DNA of 64,000 nucleotides. It comes from Hymenobacter sp. 15J16-1T3B (lineage in GTDB: Bacteria; Bacteroidota; Bacteroidia; Cytophagales; Hymenobacteraceae). The notes beneath the pieces were generated by a model. That model saw only the letters and a program-made list of their open reading frames with translations. It did no database searches and was not told where the DNA came from. The translations under genes and the position numbers were made by a program. The stretch covers positions 145,715 through 209,714 of the forward strand of contig NZ_JAJFAV010000011.1 of assembly GCF_020711235.1 (NCBI RefSeq). The letters are read 5' to 3'. Below are positions 24,339 to 32,302 of the stretch, piece by piece (the first letter of the stretch is position 1; every line of letters starts with the position of its first letter).

Positions 24339-24489
24339 GGGCAGGGACAGTTATTCCCGGAAGTTCCGGCGCCTAGCATGAAGACCAGCTGATGAATCGA
24401 CGAATTGCAGCCAATCACCGACGCTTTGCGTAAGGCAGCGCAGAATACCCTCGGTTTCGGCCCGCGAAACCGGCTTTTCCGCTTGCGCC

Positions 24490-25374
24490 ATGCTGTTCGT
24501 ACTCCGCGACAAACTGATTCCCCTGCTGATTTTTGCGCACTCGTTGCTTTGCGGCTGCACCAAAAACGATGAACGCGGCGACTTTGCGCGCGTCAGCAAG
24601 GACTATCAAGTGCAAACCGTAGGGCGCCTGCACAAAGAGGAAGTGGTGGAAAGCTCGGGCCTGGCGGTGGCCGACACCGACGGCAACCTCTGGACCCACG
24701 GCGACGGCGGCAACACCACGTGGCTGTATTTGGTCAGCCCGCAGGGGGACTTGATCCGCACCCACCCGGTGCGCGGGGCCACAAACGTTGACTGGGAAGA
24801 CCTGGCCCAGGACCGGCAGCGCGGCCACCTCTTCATCGGCGACTTCGGCAACAACGCCAACAAGCGCCGCGACCTGCGCGTGTACCGCCTCAGCGGCCCC
24901 GGGCTGAAGAAGGTCGACACCATCCGCTTCCACTACCCCGACCAAAAGCAGTTTCCCCCCAAGAAGAAGGCCCGGAACTTCGACTGCGAGGCGTTTTTCT
25001 ACCACAACGACAGTCTTTACCTCTTCACCAAAAACCGCGGCGAGGGCAACTGGGTGAAAGAGTACCACATGCCCGCCCGGCCCGGCAACTACGTGGCCCG
25101 CCTCGCCGACAGCATCCGCATCAACACCTGGATAACGGCCGCCGACATCAGCCCCGACGGCCGCCGCGTGGCCCTGCTCGGCTACGGCCACGTGTACCTG
25201 ATCGACGTGGAGCCCGGCCACCCCCTGTTTAGCGGGGCCAAGAGCTGCCTGCCCCTGCCCGGCAGCGGGCAAGCAGAGGCCCTGAGCTTCGTCAACAACC
25301 AGGACTTCGTGCTCAGCAACGAAAAAGGCAAGCTGTTCCGGGCCAGCTTCCGCGGCAACACCGCGGCCCGCTAG
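24490..25374 (+). CDS. Lipoprotein of unknown function with propeller-like repeats
   Basis: A 294-residue protein with a lipoprotein signal (hydrophobic to residue 21, lipobox LLCGC). Motifs SSGLAVADTDGNLWTHGDGG, NVDWEDLAQD and FIGDFGNNANKRRDLRVYRL are typical of a Bacteroidota hypothetical family that often occurs in secreted proteins; the pattern suggests a beta-propeller. The Asp-rich loops may bind metal. I know no assigned function. It has its own short upstream gap and is followed by an SDR gene 106 bases later. Confidence 0.78.
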   Translation: MLFVLRDKLIPLLIFAHSLLCGCTKNDERGDFARVSKDYQVQTVGRLHKEEVVESSGLAVADTDGNLWTHGDGGNTTWLYLVSPQGDLIRTHPVRGATNVDWEDLAQDRQRGHLFIGDFGNNANKRRDLRVYRLSGPGLKKVDTIRFHYPDQKQFPPKKKARNFDCEAFFYHNDSLYLFTKNRGEGNWVKEYHMPARPGNYVARLADSIRINTWITAADISPDGRRVALLGYGHVYLIDVEPGHPLFSGAKSCLPLPGSGQAEALSFVNNQDFVLSNEKGKLFRASFRGNTAAR

Positions 25375-25480
25375 CGCCCGGCGCAGGCGGGTCCGCCGAG
25401 CGTCTGGCCCCAAACAAAGCGGCGAGCTCGGCGGTAGTCGCACCACATCCGTCTTTCCCTCTACCGAACCACTACACCCC

Positions 25481-26359
25481 ATGCCCGAAACCATTCTGAT
25501 TACCGGGGCTACCGGCACCGTCGGCTCCGAGTTGGTCCGCGCCCTCAGCAACCGCGGCGTGCACGTGCGCGCCGGCGTGCATTCCGTCATCAAGGGCGAC
25601 CGGTTGCGCCACCTTTACCCCGAGGTGCAGCTCGTGGAGCTGGACTTTCAGCGCCCCGAAACGCTGGGCGTGGCCCTCACCGGCGTCGACCGGGTCTTTC
25701 TGCTCGTGCCGTTCACCGAAACGATGGTCGAGGACAGCAAACGCTTCATCGATGCGGCTAAGGCGGCCGGCGTGAAGCAGGTGGTGAAGCTGTCGGTGAT
25801 GGGCGCCGAGGTGGAGCCCGGCATTCAGCTGGGGCGCTGGCACCGCGAAGCCGAGCGGTACCTGGCGCAGAGCGGGCTGCCCTACGTCATTCTGCGGCCC
25901 AACAGCTTCATGCAGAACTTCCTCGCTTACCAAGGCACCAGCATCCGAGAACAGGGCCGCATCTACCAGCCCCAGGGCGAAGGGCGCGCCAGCTACATCG
26001 ACGCCTTCGACATTGCCGAAGTAGCCGCCGCTATTCTTACCGCCGACGTAGCCCGGCACCACGGCCGCGCCTACCCGCTCACCGGCCCCGAAGCGCTGAG
26101 CAACAGCGACGTGGCCGCCATCATCGGCCAGACGACGGGCCGCCCGGTGCAATACGTCGACGTACCGGAGGAGGCGGCCCGTGAGGGCATGCAGGGCGCT
26201 CCGCAGTGGATGGTCGACGGCATCATGGAGCTGAACGCCCTCATCCGCGCCGGGCACGCGGCCACCGTCACCCCCGACGTGCAGCAGCTCACCGGCCGGC
26301 GGCCGCGCACGCTGCAGGAGTTTGCGCAGGAGCATCGAGCCGCCTTCCTCCCCGCCTAG
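25481..26359 (+). CDS. NmrA-like SDR-family NAD(P)-binding protein
   Basis: A 292-residue Rossmann-fold protein of the atypical SDR / NmrA group. The nucleotide site is TILITGATGTVGSELVRAL (GxxGxxG, residues 4-22). VKLSVMGAEVEPGIQLGRWH and LPYVILRPNSFMQNFL are typical of the azoreductase/quinone oxidoreductase-like QOR2 branch. It may reduce quinones or act as a redox sensor; no substrate is evident. A perfect terminator follows. Confidence 0.88.
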   Translation: MPETILITGATGTVGSELVRALSNRGVHVRAGVHSVIKGDRLRHLYPEVQLVELDFQRPETLGVALTGVDRVFLLVPFTETMVEDSKRFIDAAKAAGVKQVVKLSVMGAEVEPGIQLGRWHREAERYLAQSGLPYVILRPNSFMQNFLAYQGTSIREQGRIYQPQGEGRASYIDAFDIAEVAAAILTADVARHHGRAYPLTGPEALSNSDVAAIIGQTTGRPVQYVDVPEEAAREGMQGAPQWMVDGIMELNALIRAGHAATVTPDVQQLTGRRPRTLQEFAQEHRAAFLPA

Positions 26360-26434
26360 CCGCGCCCCGTAGTCGGATCGGTCAGTGCCCATGGCTGGGC
26401 CGATCTGGCTCAATAGCAGTTGCCTCGACGGCAT

Positions 26435-26471
26435 AAAAAAAGGCCCCTCGGCAATGCCGAGGGGCCTTTTT
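26435..26471. terminator. Perfect bidirectional terminator
   Basis: AAAAAGGCCCCTCGGC pairs without mismatch with GCCGAGGGGCCTTTTT around a three-base loop. It separates the SDR gene from the convergent disordered-protein gene. Confidence 0.9.
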
Positions 26472-26487
26472 AGTCAGTTACGCCGAC

Positions 26488-28308
26488 CTAGTACCGGTCG
26501 TCGTCGTCACGGCCGCGGTTGCGGCGCGAGGACGAGCCGGAGCCGTAGTCCGAGTTGTCGTCCTGGTTGCGGTAGTTGCCGCGGTTCTGCTGGCCGTAGT
26601 TCTGGCTGCGGTCCTCGTTGCGCATGTCGCCGCGCGAGGCCGAGCCCTGGCGCGAGTTGCGGTTCGACGAATCGTACTCGTCGTTGTAGGAGCCGCCGCG
26701 CGAGCCGTAGCCCTGGTCGGAGTTGCCCATGTACCCGCCGCGGCCTTCGTTGTAACCGCTGCGCGAGTCGTAGTTGCTGTTCTGCGAGCCGTAGGACGAG
26801 CCCGAGCGGCCCGAGCTGTAGCGGTCATCGTTGTAGCCGCCGCCGTAGCCGCCGCCCATCTGACCGCCGCCCATGTTGCTGCGGCCCTGGCTGCCCTGGC
26901 CGCCGCTGTAGCCGCCACCGTAGTAGTCGCCACCGCGCGAGGAGCCCTGGTTATCGTAGCCGCCACGCGAGGACGAGCGGTCCTGGTCTTCGCGCTGGTT
27001 GCGGGTGCTGTACTGGCCGTAGTCGTCCTGCTCGCGGCCGCCGCGGTTGCTCATGCCGCCTTGCTGGCCGCGGCCTTGGTCGTAGCCCCCGCCCATCGAC
27101 GAGCGGCCATAGTCCTGGCTGTAGCCCTGGCCTTGGCCGTAGCGCGAACCGTTGTCGTTCGAGCTGCGGTAATCGTCGCGGTCGTTGGTTTGCATGCCGC
27201 GGCCGCTCATGCCGCCCTGGTTGCCACCTTGGCCGCCGTAGTTACGGCCGCTGTAGTCGCCGCCCTGCGAGCCGTAGCTGTTCTGCATGCCGCCGCCCAT
27301 GTTGCTGCCGCCCTGCTGGCCGTAGCCGCGTTCCTGGTAGCCGTAGGAGTCGCGCTGGCCGAACTGGCTGTCCATGTGGCCTTGGCGCTGCTCGCCGTAG
27401 TTGTGGCCGCCCTGCTGGCCGCCGTAGTTGCCTTGCATGCCGCCGCGGTTGCTGTTGCTCATGCCGCCCTGCTGGCCGTAGCCGCCTTGGCCGCCGTAGT
27501 TGCTTTGCTGCCCGTAGCTGCCGCTGTAGCCGATCTGGTTGCCGCGGTAGTCGTCCTGCCCGCCGTACTGGCCGTAGGAGTTGCCCTGGCGGCCGCGGTT
27601 GTAGCCGTCGTCGCCGTACTCGCCCCCGCGCGAGCGGGTGTCGTAGTCGCGGTCCTGGTTGCCATAGCCGCCCTGGGTGTTGCCGCGGCCTTGCGAGCCG
27701 AATTCGCCGCGCCCGGCGCCGCTGTACATGTTTTCGTCGCGGTCATGGTCGCGGTGGCTGCCCTCCATGGAGTTGCCGAAGTTGCCGCCGTAGTTGCTTT
27801 GGCCGCTTTGCTGACCGCTCATCGAGCCGGAGCTGCCTTGGCCGCTGCTCTGGTCCTGGTTTTTGCCGGACGACGAGCCGCTCTTGCCCGACGAAGACGA
27901 GGCTTTCGTGGAGCTGCTGCCCGATTTTTTGGCCGAGGTCGACGACGAAGCCGAAGTAGAGCCAGTAGCGGATTTGCTGCTGCCCGACTTGCCGCTGGCG
28001 CTGCCCGAAGAGGACTTGCTGCTGCCCGACTTGCCGGCGCTGGACGAACCCGTGAGGCCGCCCTGGCCCATGCTCGTTTCCGAGTTGGCCAGCGACTGGC
28101 TGGAAGTAGTCGAGCCTGACGTGCGGTTGCTGTCGCCGCTGGTCAGGCCCGAGGAAGAGGAAGTAGAAGAACCGGATTGGTTGCTGGCGTTGCCTTGCGT
28201 GCCCCCGGCGTTGGCGTTCATGCCCGTCGAGCCGCCCTGCGTGGAACCTTGGGTCGAACCGGAGGTCGAGTTCTGGGCGTTGGTCGGATTTTTGGTGTTG
28301 TCAGCCAT
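26488..28308 (-). CDS. Low-complexity, FUS-like Tyr/Gly/Gln/Arg-rich disordered protein
   Basis: A 606-residue protein with no folded domain that I can see. Residues 1-90 are Ser/Thr/Gly/Asn/Gln-rich. Residues 91-150 repeat KSGSSKS-like units with about nine Lys. Residues 171-606 contain about 46 Tyr in contexts such as SYGQQSNYGGQGGYGQQ, seven RGG motifs and many Asp, but no Lys. By my count there is no Cys, Trp or Val, one Ile, one Pro and three Leu in the whole protein. This composition matches prion-like domains of FUS/EWS/TAF15 that form condensates. There is no signal peptide. Frame continuity over 1.8 kb, the start at 28308 with a -7 box upstream and the terminator at the end support a real gene. 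Function is unknown; condensate, desiccation or RNA-binding roles are inferences. Confidence 0.85.
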   Translation of the reverse strand: MADNTKNPTNAQNSTSGSTQGSTQGGSTGMNANAGGTQGNASNQSGSSTSSSSGLTSGDSNRTSGSTTSSQSLANSETSMGQGGLTGSSSAGKSGSSKSSSGSASGKSGSSKSATGSTSASSSTSAKKSGSSSTKASSSSGKSGSSSGKNQDQSSGQGSSGSMSGQQSGQSNYGGNFGNSMEGSHRDHDRDENMYSGAGRGEFGSQGRGNTQGGYGNQDRDYDTRSRGGEYGDDGYNRGRQGNSYGQYGGQDDYRGNQIGYSGSYGQQSNYGGQGGYGQQGGMSNSNRGGMQGNYGGQQGGHNYGEQRQGHMDSQFGQRDSYGYQERGYGQQGGSNMGGGMQNSYGSQGGDYSGRNYGGQGGNQGGMSGRGMQTNDRDDYRSSNDNGSRYGQGQGYSQDYGRSSMGGGYDQGRGQQGGMSNRGGREQDDYGQYSTRNQREDQDRSSSRGGYDNQGSSRGGDYYGGGYSGGQGSQGRSNMGGGQMGGGYGGGYNDDRYSSGRSGSSYGSQNSNYDSRSGYNEGRGGYMGNSDQGYGSRGGSYNDEYDSSNRNSRQGSASRGDMRNEDRSQNYGQQNRGNYRNQDDNSDYGSGSSSRRNRGRDDDDRY

Positions 28309-28351
28309 TGTAAGGTGTTGGTTGGGTTAGGGTGAGAACTTGGAAAGCAGT

Positions 28352-28359
28352 CAAAACTA
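28352..28359 (-). promoter_or_regulatory. -7 box TAGTTTTG for the FUS-like gene
   Basis: Minus-strand TAGTTTTG fits TAnnTTTG and lies 43 bases before the start codon. No -33 TTG is found at the standard spacing. Confidence 0.4.
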
Positions 28360-28452
28360 TACGCCGCCTTTTCCGGCGGAGTTGTCCAACTGCATACTTT
28401 TCCCCTCCTGCTTTACCCCTACCCCGCACCGTTACTATCCTATTCAGAAACA

Positions 28453-28484
28453 CAGCCGCCGCCCCGTGACCGGGGCGGCGGCTG
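28453..28484 (-). terminator. Perfect hairpin after gldH
   Basis: CAGCCGCCGCCCCG pairs perfectly with CGGGGCGGCGGCTG around a four-base loop. On the minus strand it is followed by TGTTTCTG, a weak T-rich tail. It probably ends the ricT-gldH transcript. Confidence 0.6.
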
Positions 28485-28508
28485 CCATACTAAACCAGTG
28501 CTGACGTA

Positions 28509-29033
28509 CTACTTAGCAGCACCGTCGGCCGGCACTTTCTCCACCCGCACGCCCACCGACATAATGCCCGGCAGCACGTCCTGCCGCATGTACTGCTCGA
28601 GCACCACGCGGTACTTGCCGGGCTGCGGAAAGCGCTGCCGCGGCATGGCCAGAAACTGGTGGTCGTAAATGTCGCCGGTGCCGTTGCCGCGCGGTTCCCC
28701 GGTCTTGGGGTCCATCAGAATCATCTGGTGCAGCATGGGCGCCCCCACCGGTTTGCCGTCGGGCCCGGTCAGCGTGGCCTTCATGTAGAGGTTGTAGTAA
28801 CCGTAGCCCATGGCGTTGCGCACGTTGAAGTACACGTTGTAGAGCTGGGCCGCATCGGTGATGTCAAACTCGAACGCGGGCTTGTCTTGCACCGACCAGA
28901 GGTAAGGCTGGCCGTTGGTTTTCAGGTCCGCGTTGTCTTCGTACACCCGGTTCGGGTCGCAGGCCACAAGAGCGGGCGCGAGCAGGAGCAGCAGCGCAGC
29001 CCGGCGCCAGTGGGTCAGCAAGTTGTGCATCAT
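28509..29033 (-). CDS. gldH: Gliding-motility lipoprotein GldH
   Basis: A 174-residue lipoprotein: hydrophobic signal to residue 24 with lipobox ALVAC, then CDPNRVYEDN. The body matches GldH, with FEFDITDAAQLYNVYFNVRN, NGTGDIYDHQFLAM, and the C-terminal GKYRVVLEQYMRQDVLPGI. GldH is needed for gliding in Flavobacterium and is kept in many Bacteroidota, presumably in the inner leaflet of an envelope membrane. It starts 12 bases after the ricT stop codon, the conserved PSP1-gldH order. Two ATGs lie side by side (29033 and 29030). Confidence 0.9.
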   Translation of the reverse strand: MMHNLLTHWRRAALLLLLAPALVACDPNRVYEDNADLKTNGQPYLWSVQDKPAFEFDITDAAQLYNVYFNVRNAMGYGYYNLYMKATLTGPDGKPVGAPMLHQMILMDPKTGEPRGNGTGDIYDHQFLAMPRQRFPQPGKYRVVLEQYMRQDVLPGIMSVGVRVEKVPADGAAK

Positions 29034-29045
29034 CGGTGAACTACA

Positions 29046-30587
29046 TCAGGAAGCAGAGGGAGCGGAATTACCGGGGGCGCCGGAGCCGCCTTCGCCCCCG
29101 CCGCTGCGGCGGCCACCGCGGCGCGAACGGCCGCCCCGGCTTTCGTCGCCGGGCGGACGGCCGGCGCCGCCTTCAGGGCTGCCGGCTTCGCCGCCGGCGG
29201 TGTTGCGGAAACGCGGGTCAAAGCGCGGGGCGGGCCGATCGGTACGCGGCGCGTCGGTGCTCACGTTGGCGCGGCCGCGGCGGTTGTTACCGCCCCGGCC
29301 GCCGGCTTTGGCTCCGCGCGCTTCACCGCCTTCCGCCGCTGCCGTGGGCACAGCTTCGACGGGCGGCTTCGGCTTGGGCTCCGTGCGGGGCCGCGGAGCG
29401 TCTTTGGGCACCGTGGCGGTGGGCTTGGGCTGCACGCCGGCGGCTGGGGCCAGCGGGCCTTTTTCCTTCTTCTTTTTGCGCTTGGCGCGCTTGCCCGCTT
29501 TGATTTTGTCGTCGAGGCGGTCGAGCGAACCTTCCACGTGCTCCTGCACGCTGACTTCCACCACCGGCTCCAGCACGGGGGCCAGCAGGGTGTCGGGCTT
29601 TTCGCCGGCCTTGTTCAGGGCCTGGATTTCCTTGACGCGCTCGGTGGGCAGCATCACCCAGTTGTTGTCGCCGCGGAAGGCAAACCACATGCGCTTTTTG
29701 AAAATGTCGGTCTTCTGCAGGAAGGCGTCGCCCATCTGCGTTTGCAGCGGGCGGGCCACCTGCGGAATGTCCTTGAGCGCGTCGAGGTAGGTTTCCAGCT
29801 CGTAGTTCAGGCAGCACTTGAGGCGGCCGCACTGGCCCGAGAGCTTGGCCGGATTCAGGCTCAGGTTTTGGTAGCGCGCGGCAGTGGTGCTTACGCTCTT
29901 AAACTCCGTCAGCCAGGTGGAGCAGCACAGCTCGCGCCCGCAGGCCCCGATGCCGCCCAGGCGGCCGGCTTCGTGGCGCAGGGAAATCTGGCGCATTTCC
30001 ACGCGCACCCGGAATTCTTCCGCCAAGCGCTTGATCAAGTCGCGGAAATCGACGCGGTCTTCGGCCGAATAAAAGAAGGTCGCGCGGGTGCGGTCGGCCT
30101 GGTATTCTACGTCGGAGAGCTTCATTTTCAGGCGCAGCTCGTCCACCACCGAGCGGGCCCGGAACATGGTGTTCAACTCCAGTTCGCGGGCAGCCTCGTA
30201 GCGTTCCACGTCCTGGTCGGTGGCCACGCGCAGGATGCCGCGGATGTCCTTGGAGTCCTGCGGCACCTTTTTCTTTTTCATCTGCAGGCGCACCAGCTCG
30301 CCCTTGAGCGAGACGTAGCCCAGGTGCCAGCCGTTGCCGCTGGCCTCCACCACCACGGCGTCGCCGGTGGTGAGGTGCAGACGCTTGTCGTTGCGGTAAA
30401 ACTCTTTGCGTCCGCCCTTGAAGCGAATTTCGACGAGGTCAAATTCTTGAAAACCGGCCGGCAGGTCAATGTCCTGCAGCCAATCGAACACATTCAGGCG
30501 GGTGCAGCCGCCCGAGGAGCAGCCCCCTTTGGAGCCACAACCAGAGGTGGCGCAACCGCCGCCGCTGGAACATGAAGTGCAAGCCAC
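29046..30587 (-). CDS. ricT: PSP1-domain protein RicT with Cys-rich head and RGG-rich tail
   Basis: A 513-residue protein. The core (about residues 30-330) is the PSP1/RicT domain, including LGGIGACGRELCCSTWL and QCGRLKCCLNY, the cysteines known in Bacillus RicT to help hold Fe-S clusters in the RicAFT complex that affects RNA maturation by RNase Y. The N-terminus adds six Cys at residues 3, 6, 12, 17, 23 and 28 in Ser/Gly. The last 150 residues are Lys then Arg/Gly/Pro-rich and disordered, with several RGG-type motifs. The start codon is GTG. A TATCTTTG -7 box is 63 bases upstream. It forms an operon with gldH. Confidence 0.9.
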   Translation of the reverse strand: MACTSCSSGGGCATSGCGSKGGCSSGGCTRLNVFDWLQDIDLPAGFQEFDLVEIRFKGGRKEFYRNDKRLHLTTGDAVVVEASGNGWHLGYVSLKGELVRLQMKKKKVPQDSKDIRGILRVATDQDVERYEAARELELNTMFRARSVVDELRLKMKLSDVEYQADRTRATFFYSAEDRVDFRDLIKRLAEEFRVRVEMRQISLRHEAGRLGGIGACGRELCCSTWLTEFKSVSTTAARYQNLSLNPAKLSGQCGRLKCCLNYELETYLDALKDIPQVARPLQTQMGDAFLQKTDIFKKRMWFAFRGDNNWVMLPTERVKEIQALNKAGEKPDTLLAPVLEPVVEVSVQEHVEGSLDRLDDKIKAGKRAKRKKKKEKGPLAPAAGVQPKPTATVPKDAPRPRTEPKPKPPVEAVPTAAAEGGEARGAKAGGRGGNNRRGRANVSTDAPRTDRPAPRFDPRFRNTAGGEAGSPEGGAGRPPGDESRGGRSRRGGRRSGGGEGGSGAPGNSAPSAS

Positions 30588-30650
30588 AGTGAAAATCTAT
30601 TAGTAGGCAGGCCGTCGAAACGAGGCCCGCGAGGAACAATCGGTTTAAAA

Positions 30651-30658
30651 CAAAGATA
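30651..30658 (-). promoter_or_regulatory. -7 box TATCTTTG for ricT
   Basis: Minus-strand TATCTTTG is an exact TAnnTTTG match 63 bases before the GTG start. Confidence 0.42.
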
Positions 30659-31038
30659 CGCATTTCGACTCCCGGCGCGGGCGGGAGCTATTGGCCCGGT
30701 GCCCCTTCCCGATTTGGGGCGGCAAACGTCCCAGTGCGGGCTTGTTTTCCGGTATCCGGTAAGCTGTTCCCATTTTTGGATTTTATCGACACAGCTCTTT
30801 TTTATTAGGCTTGCCTAACAAACGTTTGCCAAGCTACAATCTTTAAATTGGCTTTAATGGCAAAGTACCAAAACAAACAACGCAACTTATCCCGTTCAAC
30901 CAACCGGCAACTAAAGCAAATGCCCATTAAAATATAATACCCACCTTATATTACAGCTACATTTTCCGGTTAGTCACAAGGAACCTGCACCCGCACCAGC
31001 GCGCGATACGATGGATAAATAATGAAGTTTCAGTGAAT

Positions 31039-31046
31039 TATATTTG
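31039..31046 (+). promoter_or_regulatory. -7 box TATATTTG for the M57 protease gene
   Basis: An exact TAnnTTTG match in AT-rich DNA, 65 bases before the start codon. Confidence 0.45.
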
Positions 31047-31111
31047 ATGTTTTCAAAAAACACTTCTACCTTTTGCACATTGTTCAACCAACTCCCCAAC
31101 CAAACCACTGT

Positions 31112-31921
31112 ATGAAGTTCAACCACGTACTATCGACCGCCGCTGTCTGCGCATTCGCAGCACTGTCCATGGCCAGCTGCTCCAAAAAGGAAAATGTACA
31201 AGCCAAGGACCTCGTTGCTGATGCCACCACTGCCCAAATCAAAGCCCTTGGTTTCACGGCAGACGGCGCCCGAAAAGTTGAAGAAGGCGTAGTTGTCGAA
31301 GGCGACATTCTGCTGACCAATGAAATGCTGGCCAGCAACCCGGAATCGAAATTGCTGCGCGTCGGCCAGGAAGAGCAGTACCGCACCACCAATCTGGTGA
31401 CCCGCCTGCCCCGCACGATTACGGTTAAGCTGGTCGGCAGCTTCCCGTCGGCTTACGTCTCGGCCGTTGACGAAGCTATTCGTCGCTACAACGCGGAGAA
31501 CCTGCAGCTGCGCTTCACGCGCGTTACCGGCTCCACCGCAGCCGAGATGCCAATCACGTCGGCTTACCTGGGTGCTGGCATCCTGGGTCAATCGGGTGGT
31601 TTCCCCTCGGGTGGCAACCCCGCGCCGGGCTTCAAACTCTCGCCGAGCGTCATCAACAGCACCAACGTGGGCTACATCGCTACTATCATGGCGCACGAAA
31701 TGGGCCACTGCATCGGTCTGCGCCACACGGACTACTTCAACCGCGCGTACAGCTGCGGCGGGGCCGCCTCGAACGAAGGTGCCAGCACGGTAGGCGCTAT
31801 CCTCATTCCCGGCACGCCCTCGGGCGCCGACCCCAATTCGTGGATGCTGGCTTGCGTTGGCAACGGTGTTAACCGCTACTTCAACGCCAACGACAAAATT
31901 GCCCTCAACTACCTCTACTAA
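31112..31921 (+). CDS. M57 family (HEIGH-type) metalloprotease, lipoprotein
   Basis: A 269-residue protein with a lipoprotein signal (lipobox SMASC, Cys at about residue 23). The zinc motif HEMGHCIGLRHTDY begins at about residue 195 and fits HExxHxxGxxHxD of peptidase family M57, the dual-action HEIGH metalloproteases. Upstream, ITVKLVGSFPSAYVSAVDEA is the typical strand-helix pair before the active site. It is likely anchored to an envelope membrane. The ATG at 31112 gives the proper signal; an upstream in-frame start at 31073 only adds a hydrophilic stretch. It has its own promoter and terminator, so it is monocistronic. Confidence 0.88.
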   Translation: MKFNHVLSTAAVCAFAALSMASCSKKENVQAKDLVADATTAQIKALGFTADGARKVEEGVVVEGDILLTNEMLASNPESKLLRVGQEEQYRTTNLVTRLPRTITVKLVGSFPSAYVSAVDEAIRRYNAENLQLRFTRVTGSTAAEMPITSAYLGAGILGQSGGFPSGGNPAPGFKLSPSVINSTNVGYIATIMAHEMGHCIGLRHTDYFNRAYSCGGAASNEGASTVGAILIPGTPSGADPNSWMLACVGNGVNRYFNANDKIALNYLY

Positions 31922-31942
31922 GCCCGCCGCTTAGCAGAACCT

Positions 31943-31979
31943 AAAACGCCCCCGGCTCAAGCGAGCCGGGGGCGTTTTT
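31943..31979 (+). terminator. Rho-independent terminator after the M57 gene
   Basis: AAAACGCCCCCGGCTC pairs with GAGCCGGGGGCGTTTT around a four-base loop, starting 21 bases after the stop codon. Confidence 0.88.
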
Positions 31980-32302
31980 GTTGTTGGTTGTTAGCTGATC
32001 AGGCTATTTTCACGCGCGGCAGCGCAGGCCCCAATTAGTATCCGCTAAGCTTTTTGCAGCTGACTGCAGCTAGGAATTGCGTTGCCTGGACCACGCGTCA
32101 TTAGATGGGCGAGGGAGCGTTTATGCCCTAGCCGAAGCAGGCAACAACGTAACGGCAGGCTACGTGGCGCCGGCTCGGTGGCAAGCCCGCCCCTTGTCGC
32201 TTGCGCCCCTTGCCAACAGTGGCAGGCCGCGCTGGTAGCCAAGCCGAGGTGCTCATCCAACCAGCGCGGCCTGCCAATGCCGGGGCTTCGGCAGCCGGGC
32301 CT
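31980..32302. other. Gap between convergent proteases with one inverted repeat
   Basis: A 323-base stretch without a convincing gene. The main structure is a perfect 17-base inverted repeat at 32220-32236 and 32260-32276. The rest shows no family similarity or RNA signature to me. Confidence 0.5.
32220..32276. repeat. Perfect 17-base inverted repeat
   Basis: TGGCAGGCCGCGCTGGT (32220-32236) and its exact complement ACCAGCGCGGCCTGCCA (32260-32276) enclose a 23-base loop. There is no T-run on either strand. It may be a stabilising 3' structure for the S8 protease transcript, whose stop codon is 27 bases away. Confidence 0.55.

Larger units (their letters stand above)
30588..31111. other. AT-rich divergent intergenic region
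   Basis: A 524-base gap between ricT and the M57 protease gene, visibly richer in A/T than the surroundings from about 30780 onward. It contains a -7 box for each flanking gene (30651-30658 minus, 31039-31046 plus) and a short palindrome TTAGGCTTGCCTAA at 30805-30818. I see no ORF with family similarity and no recognisable structured RNA. Confidence 0.6.

Noticed and set aside
26500..27900. Possible CRISPR or tandem-repeat array
   Set aside because: The short recurring motifs follow codon triplets for Gly-Tyr-Gly-Gln and similar residues, with no fixed repeat length and no unique spacers.
26385..28119. Long Arg/Ser-rich and Val/Ala-rich open frames on the plus strand across the FUS-like gene
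   Set aside because: They are the antisense reading of a low-complexity, GC-rich gene. Their composition is explained by the complement of Gly, Ser, Tyr and Gln codons, and no start or family signal supports them.
31980..32302. tRNA or small RNA gene in the gap between the proteases
   Set aside because: I found no cloverleaf arms or conserved tRNA bases; only an isolated inverted repeat is present.
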